DNA of 17,299 nucleotides from Euryarchaeota archaeon UBA443 (GCA_002499195.1 DAKS01000014.1:1-17299); one strand, 5' to 3'. Positions 6,148 to 14,447 are shown, counted from the stretch's first letter. The notes: generated by a model from the letters alone, not told the origin. Numbers and translations: made by a program.

Positions 6148-9100
6148 TTATCCCTGTTCAGAAACCTGTTGTTGGTAGTATTCTTCCAACTGTTCCAAGG
6201 TCCATCCAAGGTCAAGATATTGTTGCAACATAGCCTCATCCCAACCAGGGAATCGTTCAAGTTCCTTGGCTAGTGGAGATGCTTCCTCTTCATTTCGACC
6301 ATCCAATACAGGTTGCTCCCATTGAGCATCAGTACCAACTACATCATCGATGTGTTGATCGGTGACCCAGTCTTTTCGAGCCTCACTTTCCTTGCGTGAT
6401 TGAACAATGCCATACACAGCTCCTATGAGCAAAAGAAGGCCTCCAAGCATCAGCAATAGCATGAAATTTTCCCCGAATCCTTTCTCGGCTTCTCCACTTG
6501 CGTCACCTGCCTTCTGATCACGTTGCTCTGAAGAGCATCCGGTCACATCGGTTGGCGTATCTACTGGAGTATTAGGGCACTCATCATTGGTATTGATCAC
6601 GCCATCTTGGTCATCATCGACGCTCGTACCATTCGATTGATTATTGTTAGAATCAATCGGCTCGATTCCTCCAAGGTCGCAACCCAATGCGGTTGCTTCA
6701 TCAATTCCATCACCATCCGCATCAGCGAGATTGATAGCATCTTGAGGAGAAACAGCGTCTACGGTGGGGTCGAGAGCAGTAGCTTGGGCCCAACTAACCT
6801 CGATTGCATCGAGGATACAATCGCCATCCGTATCAGCATTCAAAGGATTGCCACCAAGCGTGTATTCATCAAGATTGGATAATCCATCTACGTCAATATC
6901 CATATTCGCTTCCAAAACTCCATCATGCATCGAGACTGTTCGATTCAATCCATTGTTGACCTCGAAAATATCCGGCAGACCATCGTTGTCTGTATCGGTT
7001 ACATTGTCGAGTCGGTCCCAATCCGCATACCAAGACTCAACGAACGGGGCAGCCACTTCTGCGGAAGTGATGATGAGGCCCATTTCGCGATTACGAACCA
7101 TTGCTGAATCGCCCCAATTAATGCTTGAAATGAGGACGGATTCACCGTCAACAATAGCACCTTTGTTGTGGAGTTTCATAACATCATCATCTTCACTCAT
7201 GATGATAGCGGATGCATCCCATTCGTTGGTGATGTTCCACTCTTTGTTGATTCGATCAACAACATCTTGGATGTCTTCATCAAGGTATGCTCCATTGATA
7301 ATCAAGCGAATCGAAACGCCATCTGAAGCGGCTTGCTGAAGTGCGGAGATCAATGGATTTTCGCCCCATCCCCACTTCCAATCCAAGTCAAGATACTGAA
7401 GCGATAGCAAAATTTCATCATCTGCAGACTGAATCATTTCGGTTAAACCTTCGACACAATCATCAGGACAGGTCAACAATTGACCACTAAAAGTTCCTGT
7501 GAAGGCATCTGCTGTGGCTTGATCAATAACTTGAGCATCGGGAATGACATAGGAATTTGTTGGTGGGGTTGCGGAAACAGGTTGAACATACATCGAGTTT
7601 TCATCAAATGCCATGTTGGCTCGAACATTGGTTGCAAGTTCAATACTATCGACAAGAATTCCCCAGTCGCGGTTGCCTCTGTCTCCATCATATGGAAGTG
7701 AGGATGGCTTCCAATTACCAGAACCAATCCACACCGAGGCATCATCACGAACAGCGACCTTTGAATGCAGGTAAAGGTAAGGATCATCGCCTGAACCGCC
7801 GAACCAATGGACACTAATCCCCGCTTGTTTGAGAGCGTAAGCATACGCTTCCTGAGCGACCTTGTCATTGGAATTCCACCAATCTTCTGGTTCGTTAAGA
7901 ACGACTGTGACATCAACACCTCTATTGTGTGCATCAGTGAGTGCTTGTGTAAGTTCGCTCGATTGCAAGATATACAAATGGACATGAAGCGAAGTCTGTG
8001 CCGCATCAATCCAATTGAGAAGATCCATGAGCCCATGCTCAGGAGCAATAAGCGGCGTGATTGAAGTGGCATCGTCAAAGGAAGAATCCGCACAGAAATC
8101 ACTGGCTCCAAGTCGCCCCCAACGCTGGTGCCAATCAACGGATTGGTTGGTGTCTGTCATCAATCCACATCCGTCGCCACGGTACAAGATTAGGTTGTCA
8201 ATTCCACTTACTGGTTCAGAAAGTGATACTCCACTCCAACCCTCGCTATCAACGGGGCCGTTTTTGTAAACGATCGTGTCAGCAACTACACCGGTTGGAT
8301 GTATTAGTTGTAAGGCCATACCACTGTCGAGCAGGTAGATTGGATTCTCCATAGCACCGCCCATATCGATGATGTTTCCATCTTCAAACAATTCCAATGC
8401 GGATACATCGTTTGAGAGTTTAATCGATGAAGATGCGTTGATCTGTAAGTTGGTTATGTCGGACTCAAATGAGGTTCCATCAGAAGCGATTCGTCGTACG
8501 GACCATCCATTAAGAATCGCGGATTCAGTACCAATATTGGTGAGTTCAAAGAATTCCATTTCGGTTGAAATTGAAGAGATACCATCCCACATGATAGAAC
8601 TGAATTTGATGTCATCAAGGGAGGCCATCATCGTAGCGTCAGGTTCCGGTGTTCCAGGCGTTGGCCACAAAAATTCAACCCACTCTGTGTTGGTTGTGTT
8701 GTATCCATACGTCGCACAATTAGTACTCAAGGACGATGCTGGAGGGGAGATAGTCAAGACTAGTTCTCCATCAGGATTGAGGAGATTCATGGAACTGACA
8801 TCGTCTAAGTCAGGTCCAAAGATATCGTGCTGTAGTTCGATCACAACCCGTTCCATCGGTGCAAGGATTGCATCATTGGACGTCGATTCCCAAAGCATGC
8901 TCGCATCAATGAATTGACGCCCCATGAGTGGGTTCGAGGTGTAATCCGCACTCAGTATCCAACGGCTCAAGTTGATGTCGGAAACCCCATCGTTGTACAA
9001 CTCGATCCAATCGGTTGCAGGTTGGAATGTAGGTAGTTCACACGATGTTGCAATTTCAGTTACAAGGATGCTCTCGCTTCCGGAATAAGCGGCCCAAACA

Positions 9101-11034
9101 GGGTTTTCTTCCCCAGGAGTTGCCCAAGCACTGTTGAGCCAATCATCCACGCCCCACGTTGTAGAAGAAGAAGGTGCATTGCCTCCAGTAGGTCCAGCAC
9201 CTGCATGACTTTCGGTATTGTTGATCAATGAAACACCCTCAAGAGTGTGAGTCCATTGGGCCGAATGTACTGCAACACCGTTCCCATCGTAGAGGAAAAT
9301 TTGGTCAGATGTTGTATGCTTGAGATAGAATTGTGAGGTTCCATTTAATGCGATAAGGACTGTTTCATCCGGTTGCAATACGGTGTCGGATTTCGCAGGC
9401 ATATTGTATTGGTGCAAAATGAGCGTACGGCCTTGCGCAGAGAATCTCCATCCAGCAACATCGACCTCTTCAGTTCCCATGTTCTGAATTTCTATCCATT
9501 CACCATTTGGATAGGATGCAGAATCGCTATCAATTGCATCGGGAAGGATTTCGGTAATTTTGACATCACCAGTTGTTGGCGTCGGTGTAGGGTCAGGTTG
9601 ACCTGGAGATGGCGAAATCGAAGGAGTCCATGGATCGTGGTAGTTTTGTCCACGGAGCAAGGAAACATCTGTCCCGTAATTGGTTGTGTAATGTCCCATG
9701 TCAACGATTGCTCCACTTGAGTCGCGAACGACTAGATGGTTGTAATTGTCCCATAGACGAGTATCGCTTGTAAATTCAACAAGTCGACGTTCTCCGGCAT
9801 TTATCATCGTACTTCCTTGAGAACTGTTGACGACAATTGAACCGGGATCTAGATAGGTGACATTCCCCATTCCATCGATGATTGACCAACCATTGAGATC
9901 AACATCGGTAGTTCCTCCATTGTAGAATTCGACCCATTCACCATCTGGAGCCGAACTTCCATCCATTGTACTGACAGGGAATATTTCGTTCAAATGAACA
10001 TCTCCACTTGACGTGATTTCACTTAGTTGAGGTGCGTTTGTAGCGTTTGGCGTTGGGTAGGTGGAATATTGCCACATACCTCCAGTTGTTGATGCTTCAA
10101 GGGAGAATCCTGGTTGATTTGAACTCCACATAACTTCATGACCAATACTTCCGTTTGCTAGATACAACCTCAGCGTTTCTTGTCCATTGTTCAAAACCCC
10201 ACTATTTGCTGTAGCATTAACAGCAACGACTCTTGTTTCTTGTGGGTAAATGAGGAATGTTGCAGCATCTGCTGATGCACCAACGAGGTGGCTCTCATCG
10301 AGTGTAATCATATTTCCAGCCAGGTCTTGTAACCAGTAACCGGTAAGATCGATTGTCGACGAACCATTGTTGTAAATCTCAACCCATTCACCACCAGGCC
10401 AAGTTCCGTTGTCGTAACTTGGCCATGAGTCGGCCATGACTTCGTTGATGATGACATCGCTCTGAGCATAGGTTGGACCACCTGTGCCTCCTCCGCCTGT
10501 GTTGGACGAACCAGGGGTTGGATTCGATGTTGGAATCCAATCGTTGTATGCATTGGCAGGATCTTCTTCAAGACTAACTCCGCTGGAACTTGAATTCCAA
10601 GTTGCCTCATCAACCCACCCATTGGATGAGTCATACAATGTCATGAAATCGTTTGAATTAGCGACATAAAAGTTTGTTGCTCCATTACGTGCGATGATCA
10701 TGTAATCTCCGGGTGCTATGGTATAGGTCGATGCGTTTGCCGCATCATATCCTACAATGGAGGCAGAGTTTAGCGTGAGTATCTTCGAAGCTTTATTTGA
10801 GAAATACCAATTGCGAATATCGACCGATGTGGTGCCTGAATTGTGCAATTCTAACCACTCTCCATTCGGCCAGGCAGCATCATCGTAACCGTTTGGATTC
10901 GGCATGACTTCATTGATACAAATCGAACCGCCACAGGGTTGACTTCGAGCAGATGCTGCCTCAGAGGGCTGAGCCAATGGAGTCAGCGGAACCAAGAGCA
11001 TGAGGGTGAGGAGAAATATTGAATCAAATCGCAT
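6148..11034 (-). CDS. Giant secreted, membrane-anchored protein: six lamin-tail domains, two PLD (HKD) domains, Asp-rich calcium-type repeats
   Basis: This 1628-residue protein starts with a signal peptide (about residues 1-26, ending near P-S-E-A-A-S-A). Six lamin-tail domains follow, starting near residues 38, 192, 341, 488, 655 and 804; the first four share a G-E-W-[LVI]-E-[LIF] core. Two phospholipase-D-superfamily domains come next (about 990-1148 and 1185-1336). The first has H1090-S-K-x4-D and G-S-G-N; the second has H1289-N-K-x4-D with S-S-I-N. Thrombospondin-type-3-like Asp repeats (such as D-T-D-N-D-G and D-A-D-G-D-G) span about 1345-1491, then a membrane helix (about 1522-1545) and a cytoplasmic tail of about 80 residues. 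Two HKD motifs in one chain fit a complete phosphodiesterase active site outside the cell. Lamin-tail domains are often found on bacterial extracellular nucleases. DNA, phospholipid or another phosphodiester may be the substrate. The ATG at 11034 gives the signal peptide; the longer frame to 11136 runs into the permease gene. Confidence 0.93.
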   Translation of the reverse strand: MRFDSIFLLTLMLLVPLTPLAQPSEAASARSQPCGGSICINEVMPNPNGYDDAAWPNGEWLELHNSGTTSVDIRNWYFSNKASKILTLNSASIVGYDAANASTYTIAPGDYMIIARNGATNFYVANSNDFMTLYDSSNGWVDEATWNSSSSGVSLEEDPANAYNDWIPTSNPTPGSSNTGGGGTGGPTYAQSDVIINEVMADSWPSYDNGTWPGGEWVEIYNNGSSTIDLTGYWLQDLAGNMITLDESHLVGASADAATFLIYPQETRVVAVNATANSGVLNNGQETLRLYLANGSIGHEVMWSSNQPGFSLEASTTGGMWQYSTYPTPNATNAPQLSEITSSGDVHLNEIFPVSTMDGSSAPDGEWVEFYNGGTTDVDLNGWSIIDGMGNVTYLDPGSIVVNSSQGSTMINAGERRLVEFTSDTRLWDNYNHLVVRDSSGAIVDMGHYTTNYGTDVSLLRGQNYHDPWTPSISPSPGQPDPTPTPTTGDVKITEILPDAIDSDSASYPNGEWIEIQNMGTEEVDVAGWRFSAQGRTLILHQYNMPAKSDTVLQPDETVLIALNGTSQFYLKHTTSDQIFLYDGNGVAVHSAQWTHTLEGVSLINNTESHAGAGPTGGNAPSSSTTWGVDDWLNSAWATPGEENPVWAAYSGSESILVTEIATSCELPTFQPATDWIELYNDGVSDINLSRWILSADYTSNPLMGRQFIDASMLWESTSNDAILAPMERVVIELQHDIFGPDLDDVSSMNLLNPDGELVLTISPPASSLSTNCATYGYNTTNTEWVEFLWPTPGTPEPDATMMASLDDIKFSSIMWDGISSISTEMEFFELTNIGTESAILNGWSVRRIASDGTSFESDITNLQINASSSIKLSNDVSALELFEDGNIIDMGGAMENPIYLLDSGMALQLIHPTGVVADTIVYKNGPVDSEGWSGVSLSEPVSGIDNLILYRGDGCGLMTDTNQSVDWHQRWGRLGASDFCADSSFDDATSITPLIAPEHGLMDLLNWIDAAQTSLHVHLYILQSSELTQALTDAHNRGVDVTVVLNEPEDWWNSNDKVAQEAYAYALKQAGISVHWFGGSGDDPYLYLHSKVAVRDDASVWIGSGNWKPSSLPYDGDRGNRDWGILVDSIELATNVRANMAFDENSMYVQPVSATPPTNSYVIPDAQVIDQATADAFTGTFSGQLLTCPDDCVEGLTEMIQSADDEILLSLQYLDLDWKWGWGENPLISALQQAASDGVSIRLIINGAYLDEDIQDVVDRINKEWNITNEWDASAIIMSEDDDVMKLHNKGAIVDGESVLISSINWGDSAMVRNREMGLIITSAEVAAPFVESWYADWDRLDNVTDTDNDGLPDIFEVNNGLNRTVSMHDGVLEANMDIDVDGLSNLDEYTLGGNPLNADTDGDCILDAIEVSWAQATALDPTVDAVSPQDAINLADADGDGIDEATALGCDLGGIEPIDSNNNQSNGTSVDDDQDGVINTNDECPNTPVDTPTDVTGCSSEQRDQKAGDASGEAEKGFGENFMLLLMLGGLLLLIGAVYGIVQSRKESEARKDWVTDQHIDDVVGTDAQWEQPVLDGRNEEEASPLAKELERFPGWDEAMLQQYLDLGWTLEQLEEYYQQQVSEQG

Positions 11035-11070
11035 GAGGCATCGTCGCTTTGAGCCAACCCCTTCCCCCTC

Positions 11071-11079
11071 ATATCTTTT
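11071..11079 (-). promoter_or_regulatory. Possible TATA-like element before the lamin-tail/PLD gene
   Basis: On the minus strand, AAAAGATAT lies about 37-45 bases before the ATG at 11034, inside the only sizeable gap of the run (11035-11101). No Shine-Dalgarno sequence precedes this ATG. A start of transcription about 25 bases downstream would give a short leader. This would let the giant gene be transcribed separately from the two genes before it. Confidence 0.3.
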
Positions 11080-11101
11080 GGTGCGAGGAATCCTCTTGAA
11101 A

Positions 11102-12604
11102 TCAGATGAAACCGAAATTGTCTGCCATTTGTGCAAAGGTGTAAATCATGATAGGGACAAGGATAATTCCCATTCCGTGACTTCGTCGAATTCCAATACG
11201 AGGGGGCATCAATCCGAGAATAGTACCGACGATGAGGACGCCAATGCCGACGAATCCAGTCGATAGCCAAACCAATGCTGTAACGAAAATGATAACACCC
11301 ATAACCATCGATTGCAACGGAATTGCAGCGTGCAATCGTAGCATTCCTTTACCAACTATCTTCATGATTGGCATAGCCATTATTCCTGCTGCTAAGGTAA
11401 CAGCAAGTAAGCGAACAAAATCGGCTGTTGGTTGGGTCGAGTTCCATGTTTCGATCGGATACATCATTTTCAATGCAAGCGTTGCACCAGAACGGGATCG
11501 ACCAATGATGTATAGGAACCCAAGGACCATGACAGTGACCGCTGTGTTAACTGCCGATAGGATAGCAATAACTTCCAAATCTTGCTTGGTTTGCGGCCCC
11601 TCGTACCCCTCCTCGGCTTCTGCAACAGCGATTTCCAACAATTCATCGTCACTGAGTTCAGTTAGTCGACGAGTTTCCCAATCCATTCCATAACCTTCCT
11701 TTCCTTGCACCTTGGCAGCAACGTTACGACCACCCATGACCAGAACGGTCGCTTGTGATGCGGTCATTCCAGGAAGAACGCCCATGCTTGCGCCCGCTAC
11801 GGCTGACCAGAAGCAGGGGGCTACCAGTGGTTTGACCGGGGGTAAATCCCAATTCTCTTTTTGTGGAGGAAGGTGACTGGTTGTAGCATAAATATCGAGC
11901 AGATTTGCAATACCGAATAAGCCCGCTAAACTTGGAAGCAACAATGACGGAGAAGGCATCCCCACTGGGCTGTCAACCGGTAATTCAAATACAGCCCATC
12001 CGTACAATCCTGCTAGTAAAAAGAAGATGGTTGCGGCAAAGAAACCTGCGAGACGGCTATCATTTCCGAGCCGCTTCCAAGTGATTTTTTGTAACCACTT
12101 TGGCCAATCAAGTCGCGTTGTTTCAGTTGCGAGCAATAGAAGTGAAATCACCAACAGAATGACAGGCAACCAATCACGTAGTCCATTGTACCAATTCAAT
12201 TCTGGGCCAAAGGCGATGCGGGCAACAACGATGAGTGGAAGCGATAGGAATAGGCCGAGTTGCGACCCTCGTGCCGACCAAGCAACACCGCGCGCAGCAT
12301 TTCCAGAGAGCAACATTCGATGCCCCGGTAACAATGATAACGCTGTGTCTCCATCCGGGGCGCCTATTAGTGCAGAAGGGATGTAATTTAGGAACGTGTG
12401 TACTGTACCAGTGGAGACAATAATAGCCGCAACTGCTGACAGAGGGATTCCCAACTCAAGCAATCCAGGTGAAACCGCCAAAAGAATGAGAGCTACGTTA
12501 TTGACGTGGAAACCAGGAATCAAACCTGTCAGCGAGCCAAGGAGTACTCCAAAAAACAAGGCGCCCAGTAGCCACCAAAGTTCGTAGAAGTATGCTTCAA
12601 TCAT
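11102..12604 (-). CDS. TctA-like (DUF112) multi-pass permease
   Basis: This 500-residue, highly hydrophobic protein has about ten to twelve membrane segments. It shows the inverted-repeat glycine/proline signatures of the TctA family: G-L-I-P-G at residues 27-31 and G-V-L-P-G-M-T-A from 275. It also carries H-T-F-L-N-Y-I-P-S-A-L-I-G-A-P-D (69-84) with D-T-A-L-S-L-L-P-G-H-R-M-L, blocks I associate with archaeal DUF112 members. Bacterial TctA works with small TctB and periplasmic binding TctC to import carboxylates; neither partner is visible here, so the substrate is unknown. A polar, acidic loop at about 300-342 interrupts the membrane segments. The gene starts 8 bases after the OB-fold protein gene, with AGGTGAT three bases before its ATG. 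The lamin-tail/PLD gene follows 67 bases after its end, so import of a product released outside is a reasonable inference. Confidence 0.85.
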   Translation of the reverse strand: MIEAYFYELWWLLGALFFGVLLGSLTGLIPGFHVNNVALILLAVSPGLLELGIPLSAVAAIIVSTGTVHTFLNYIPSALIGAPDGDTALSLLPGHRMLLSGNAARGVAWSARGSQLGLFLSLPLIVVARIAFGPELNWYNGLRDWLPVILLVISLLLLATETTRLDWPKWLQKITWKRLGNDSRLAGFFAATIFFLLAGLYGWAVFELPVDSPVGMPSPSLLLPSLAGLFGIANLLDIYATTSHLPPQKENWDLPPVKPLVAPCFWSAVAGASMGVLPGMTASQATVLVMGGRNVAAKVQGKEGYGMDWETRRLTELSDDELLEIAVAEAEEGYEGPQTKQDLEVIAILSAVNTAVTVMVLGFLYIIGRSRSGATLALKMMYPIETWNSTQPTADFVRLLAVTLAAGIMAMPIMKIVGKGMLRLHAAIPLQSMVMGVIIFVTALVWLSTGFVGIGVLIVGTILGLMPPRIGIRRSHGMGIILVPIMIYTFAQMADNFGFI

Positions 12605-12607
12605 GGA

Positions 12608-12614
12608 ATCACCT
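12608..12614 (-). promoter_or_regulatory. Shine-Dalgarno site of the permease gene, overlapping the upstream stop
   Basis: AGGTGAT, complementary to the 16S rRNA 3' end, lies three bases before the ATG at 12604. Its first two bases are shared with the upstream gene's stop TAG (12615-12613), so ribosomes ending one gene sit on the start of the next. Confidence 0.7.
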
Positions 12615-14394
12615 ACGATTGGTCGATATATTCTTGGCGATCGCTAGTACCATCACCATCGGTGTCTTCACTGTTTGAACTCGTACCAAAAGCTGATTCG
12701 AGTGCGTCGCTCAAACCATCATTATCGTTGTCATCGACATCAGCGTCATTGAGCGTGTAAACCATTGACAATGAACTTGAGTCCTCGACTTGTCGAAGCC
12801 GACCTTCCCATGTCATCGCTGTGCCAACATGCAATTCATCCAAGCCAATGCAGTTGTTGACCGTTTGGAGCAAAATTCGCTTCTCACTTCCCGGTTCAGA
12901 AAGATACCAAGTTCCGTTTTCTTCTTCCGCAAGGCCATTGATTCGAACAATTTTGTTCTTATCATATCCCCAGTTGGTGGCACCGTCTGACCACAGTAGA
13001 TTCATCGGGTTTGCTTTCTGACCTTCAGAGTATTCATGAACAAGCAATTCTGCTCGCATGTTTTCATCATCCCAAGCGACCGATACATTGGCAATAATTT
13101 CCTGTCCTGCTTCAAGCCACGACGATCTTGGCCCTGGTATGGTGACAGCAATACTTGTCCATCCAGGAGTGTAACCCGGTGAATCGACGAAGTATGAACC
13201 CTCATCTTCGACGCTTGGTTCAAGTGAATACTTCATGTAAGCAGAAACGACGTAACGCTTTGAAGAATCTTCCAGTGCAGCACTTGGGTTTGCGCTGAGA
13301 AGTAACAGCAGGTCATCTATGCTCGATGTTGCAGTCAAATCAGTGTTAACAGAACCACCTTTGTCAAGACACCATGATGAGATGGCTGTGTTCCAAACCA
13401 ATCGGCCCCGCATTTGAATAGCCAATCCATCCCATTGCTCAGCATTACTCATATCTTCGTCACTGGGCAAGACACAAAGCGGGGAACCTGCTGAACCACT
13501 AAGCCACCAGCCCTCCTCTTCGATTGACAGTATACCTGCTACGTCAACAGTACTACCTGCTTGATACATCCATGTCGATTGACCCGCCCAGTCTAATAGC
13601 GGAATTTCAACAGGATGATTTCTATCGAGTAGAATTTCAGGTCCTTGAACATGAATACTCCATCGAAGATCACGTTGTTGGTATGATAGAATGCCCTGTA
13701 CTGTTACCTTCGAGCCGGATTCTATCCATTCACCTGTAGAGGAATGCATGGTCATATGCATTTGATGTTCCGAGTTTCCATAGGTAGGGTGGTCGCCAAG
13801 ATATGCGCTGTTGAATGAGACGTCAGGTGCAATTGATTCGGAGAGGAAGCCAGTAAGTTGAATCACCTCACCATCGTATGCCTCGGGTTCAATAGCTACA
13901 TCCGAAATCGATAGTAATGGTGCATTAGGAATGTCATCTTTATCCCAATTCATTGCACCAGCACCGAGTGCTTGAAGCCACATCCGTCCTTCATATTCGA
14001 TGACGTCCCCGATGACCGTCACATTGGTTCCAATGGGGGGCAGTTCTGCTGGACGATACCATCGTAATTCAACAACGCCTGTACCGTCGTCAATGATTGC
14101 ATCAAGACGATCATCCCCTGAATTGTACGGATCTTCGACCCAAGAGATCAGTTGTCCTTCAACCTTGACGACTTCGTTGATGTAATCGGTGAGTTCATCG
14201 ACATCAACAATGGATGGTTCCCGTACCATTGCATACCAATTCAATGTCGCAACTAGGAACAATGAAATCGCAAACATGACCCACAATCGCGGGCCGTTCG
14301 TTTCAGGGTCGTCGGTCGATAAACGAGCAAGGAAGCCTTTGAGACCATCTGCCATGCTTTGCCCTGCCGCCTTGTAATGCATATGACTTACCAT
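12613..14394 (-). CDS. Membrane-anchored surface protein with about five OB-fold-like domains and C-terminal Asp-rich repeats
   Basis: This 593-residue protein has a short N-terminal cytoplasmic part, one membrane helix (about 37-57) and a large outer region. Domain 1 (about 75-147) looks like an OB-fold nucleic-acid-binding domain: V-K-V-E-G-Q-L-I, then I-I-D-D-G-T-G-V-V-E-L-R and V-T-V-I-G-D-V. Similar beta-rich units with V-x-V-x-G-x-L starts recur at about 173-253, 280-350, 380-455 and 480-548, with much divergence; the count of five is my reading. Residues 551-593 carry thrombospondin-type-3-like repeats (D-N-D-N-D-G-L-S-D and E-D-T-D-G-D-G-T-S-D), as in the lamin-tail/PLD protein of this run. 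OB folds accompany several extracellular nucleases, so nucleic-acid binding is plausible but unproven; sugar or protein binding is possible. Start choice among 14394, 14382 and 14355 is uncertain. It is first in the minus-strand run and divergent from the HD gene. Confidence 0.8.
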   Translation of the reverse strand: MVSHMHYKAAGQSMADGLKGFLARLSTDDPETNGPRLWVMFAISLFLVATLNWYAMVREPSIVDVDELTDYINEVVKVEGQLISWVEDPYNSGDDRLDAIIDDGTGVVELRWYRPAELPPIGTNVTVIGDVIEYEGRMWLQALGAGAMNWDKDDIPNAPLLSISDVAIEPEAYDGEVIQLTGFLSESIAPDVSFNSAYLGDHPTYGNSEHQMHMTMHSSTGEWIESGSKVTVQGILSYQQRDLRWSIHVQGPEILLDRNHPVEIPLLDWAGQSTWMYQAGSTVDVAGILSIEEEGWWLSGSAGSPLCVLPSDEDMSNAEQWDGLAIQMRGRLVWNTAISSWCLDKGGSVNTDLTATSSIDDLLLLLSANPSAALEDSSKRYVVSAYMKYSLEPSVEDEGSYFVDSPGYTPGWTSIAVTIPGPRSSWLEAGQEIIANVSVAWDDENMRAELLVHEYSEGQKANPMNLLWSDGATNWGYDKNKIVRINGLAEEENGTWYLSEPGSEKRILLQTVNNCIGLDELHVGTAMTWEGRLRQVEDSSSLSMVYTLNDADVDDNDNDGLSDALESAFGTSSNSEDTDGDGTSDRQEYIDQS

Positions 14395-14416
14395 CGAACA
14401 TTTTGCAAAGAGATGC

Positions 14417-14424
14417 TTTGAAAT
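14417..14424. promoter_or_regulatory. Possible shared TATA-like element for two divergent, near-leaderless genes
   Basis: TTTGAAAT on the plus strand (ATTTCAAA on the minus strand) lies about 27 bases from both the ATG at 14448 and the ATG at 14394. That is the distance expected for archaeal TATA boxes driving leaderless transcripts in each direction. The match to the TATA consensus is moderate. Confidence 0.3.
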
Positions 14425-14447
14425 GGAAGGCAGGAACAGGATTTACC

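Noticed and set aside
6108..6260. Longer N-terminus for the BI-1 protein
   Set aside because: It would overlap the end of the lamin-tail/PLD gene by over 100 bases and adds residues unlike the family start.
7473..8138. A 221-codon minus-strand frame inside the lamin-tail/PLD gene
   Set aside because: It lies in another frame of the PLD region; the main frame carries intact HKD motifs and continues on both sides, so this is a shadow, not a frameshifted piece.
11035..11136. Longer N-terminus for the lamin-tail/PLD protein
   Set aside because: It would overlap the permease gene end and bury the signal peptide behind 34 polar residues.
14403..14447. TTG start for the HD phosphohydrolase
   Set aside because: The ATG at 14448 matches the usual family start and fits a promoter at the expected distance; the extra 15 residues look unlike the family.
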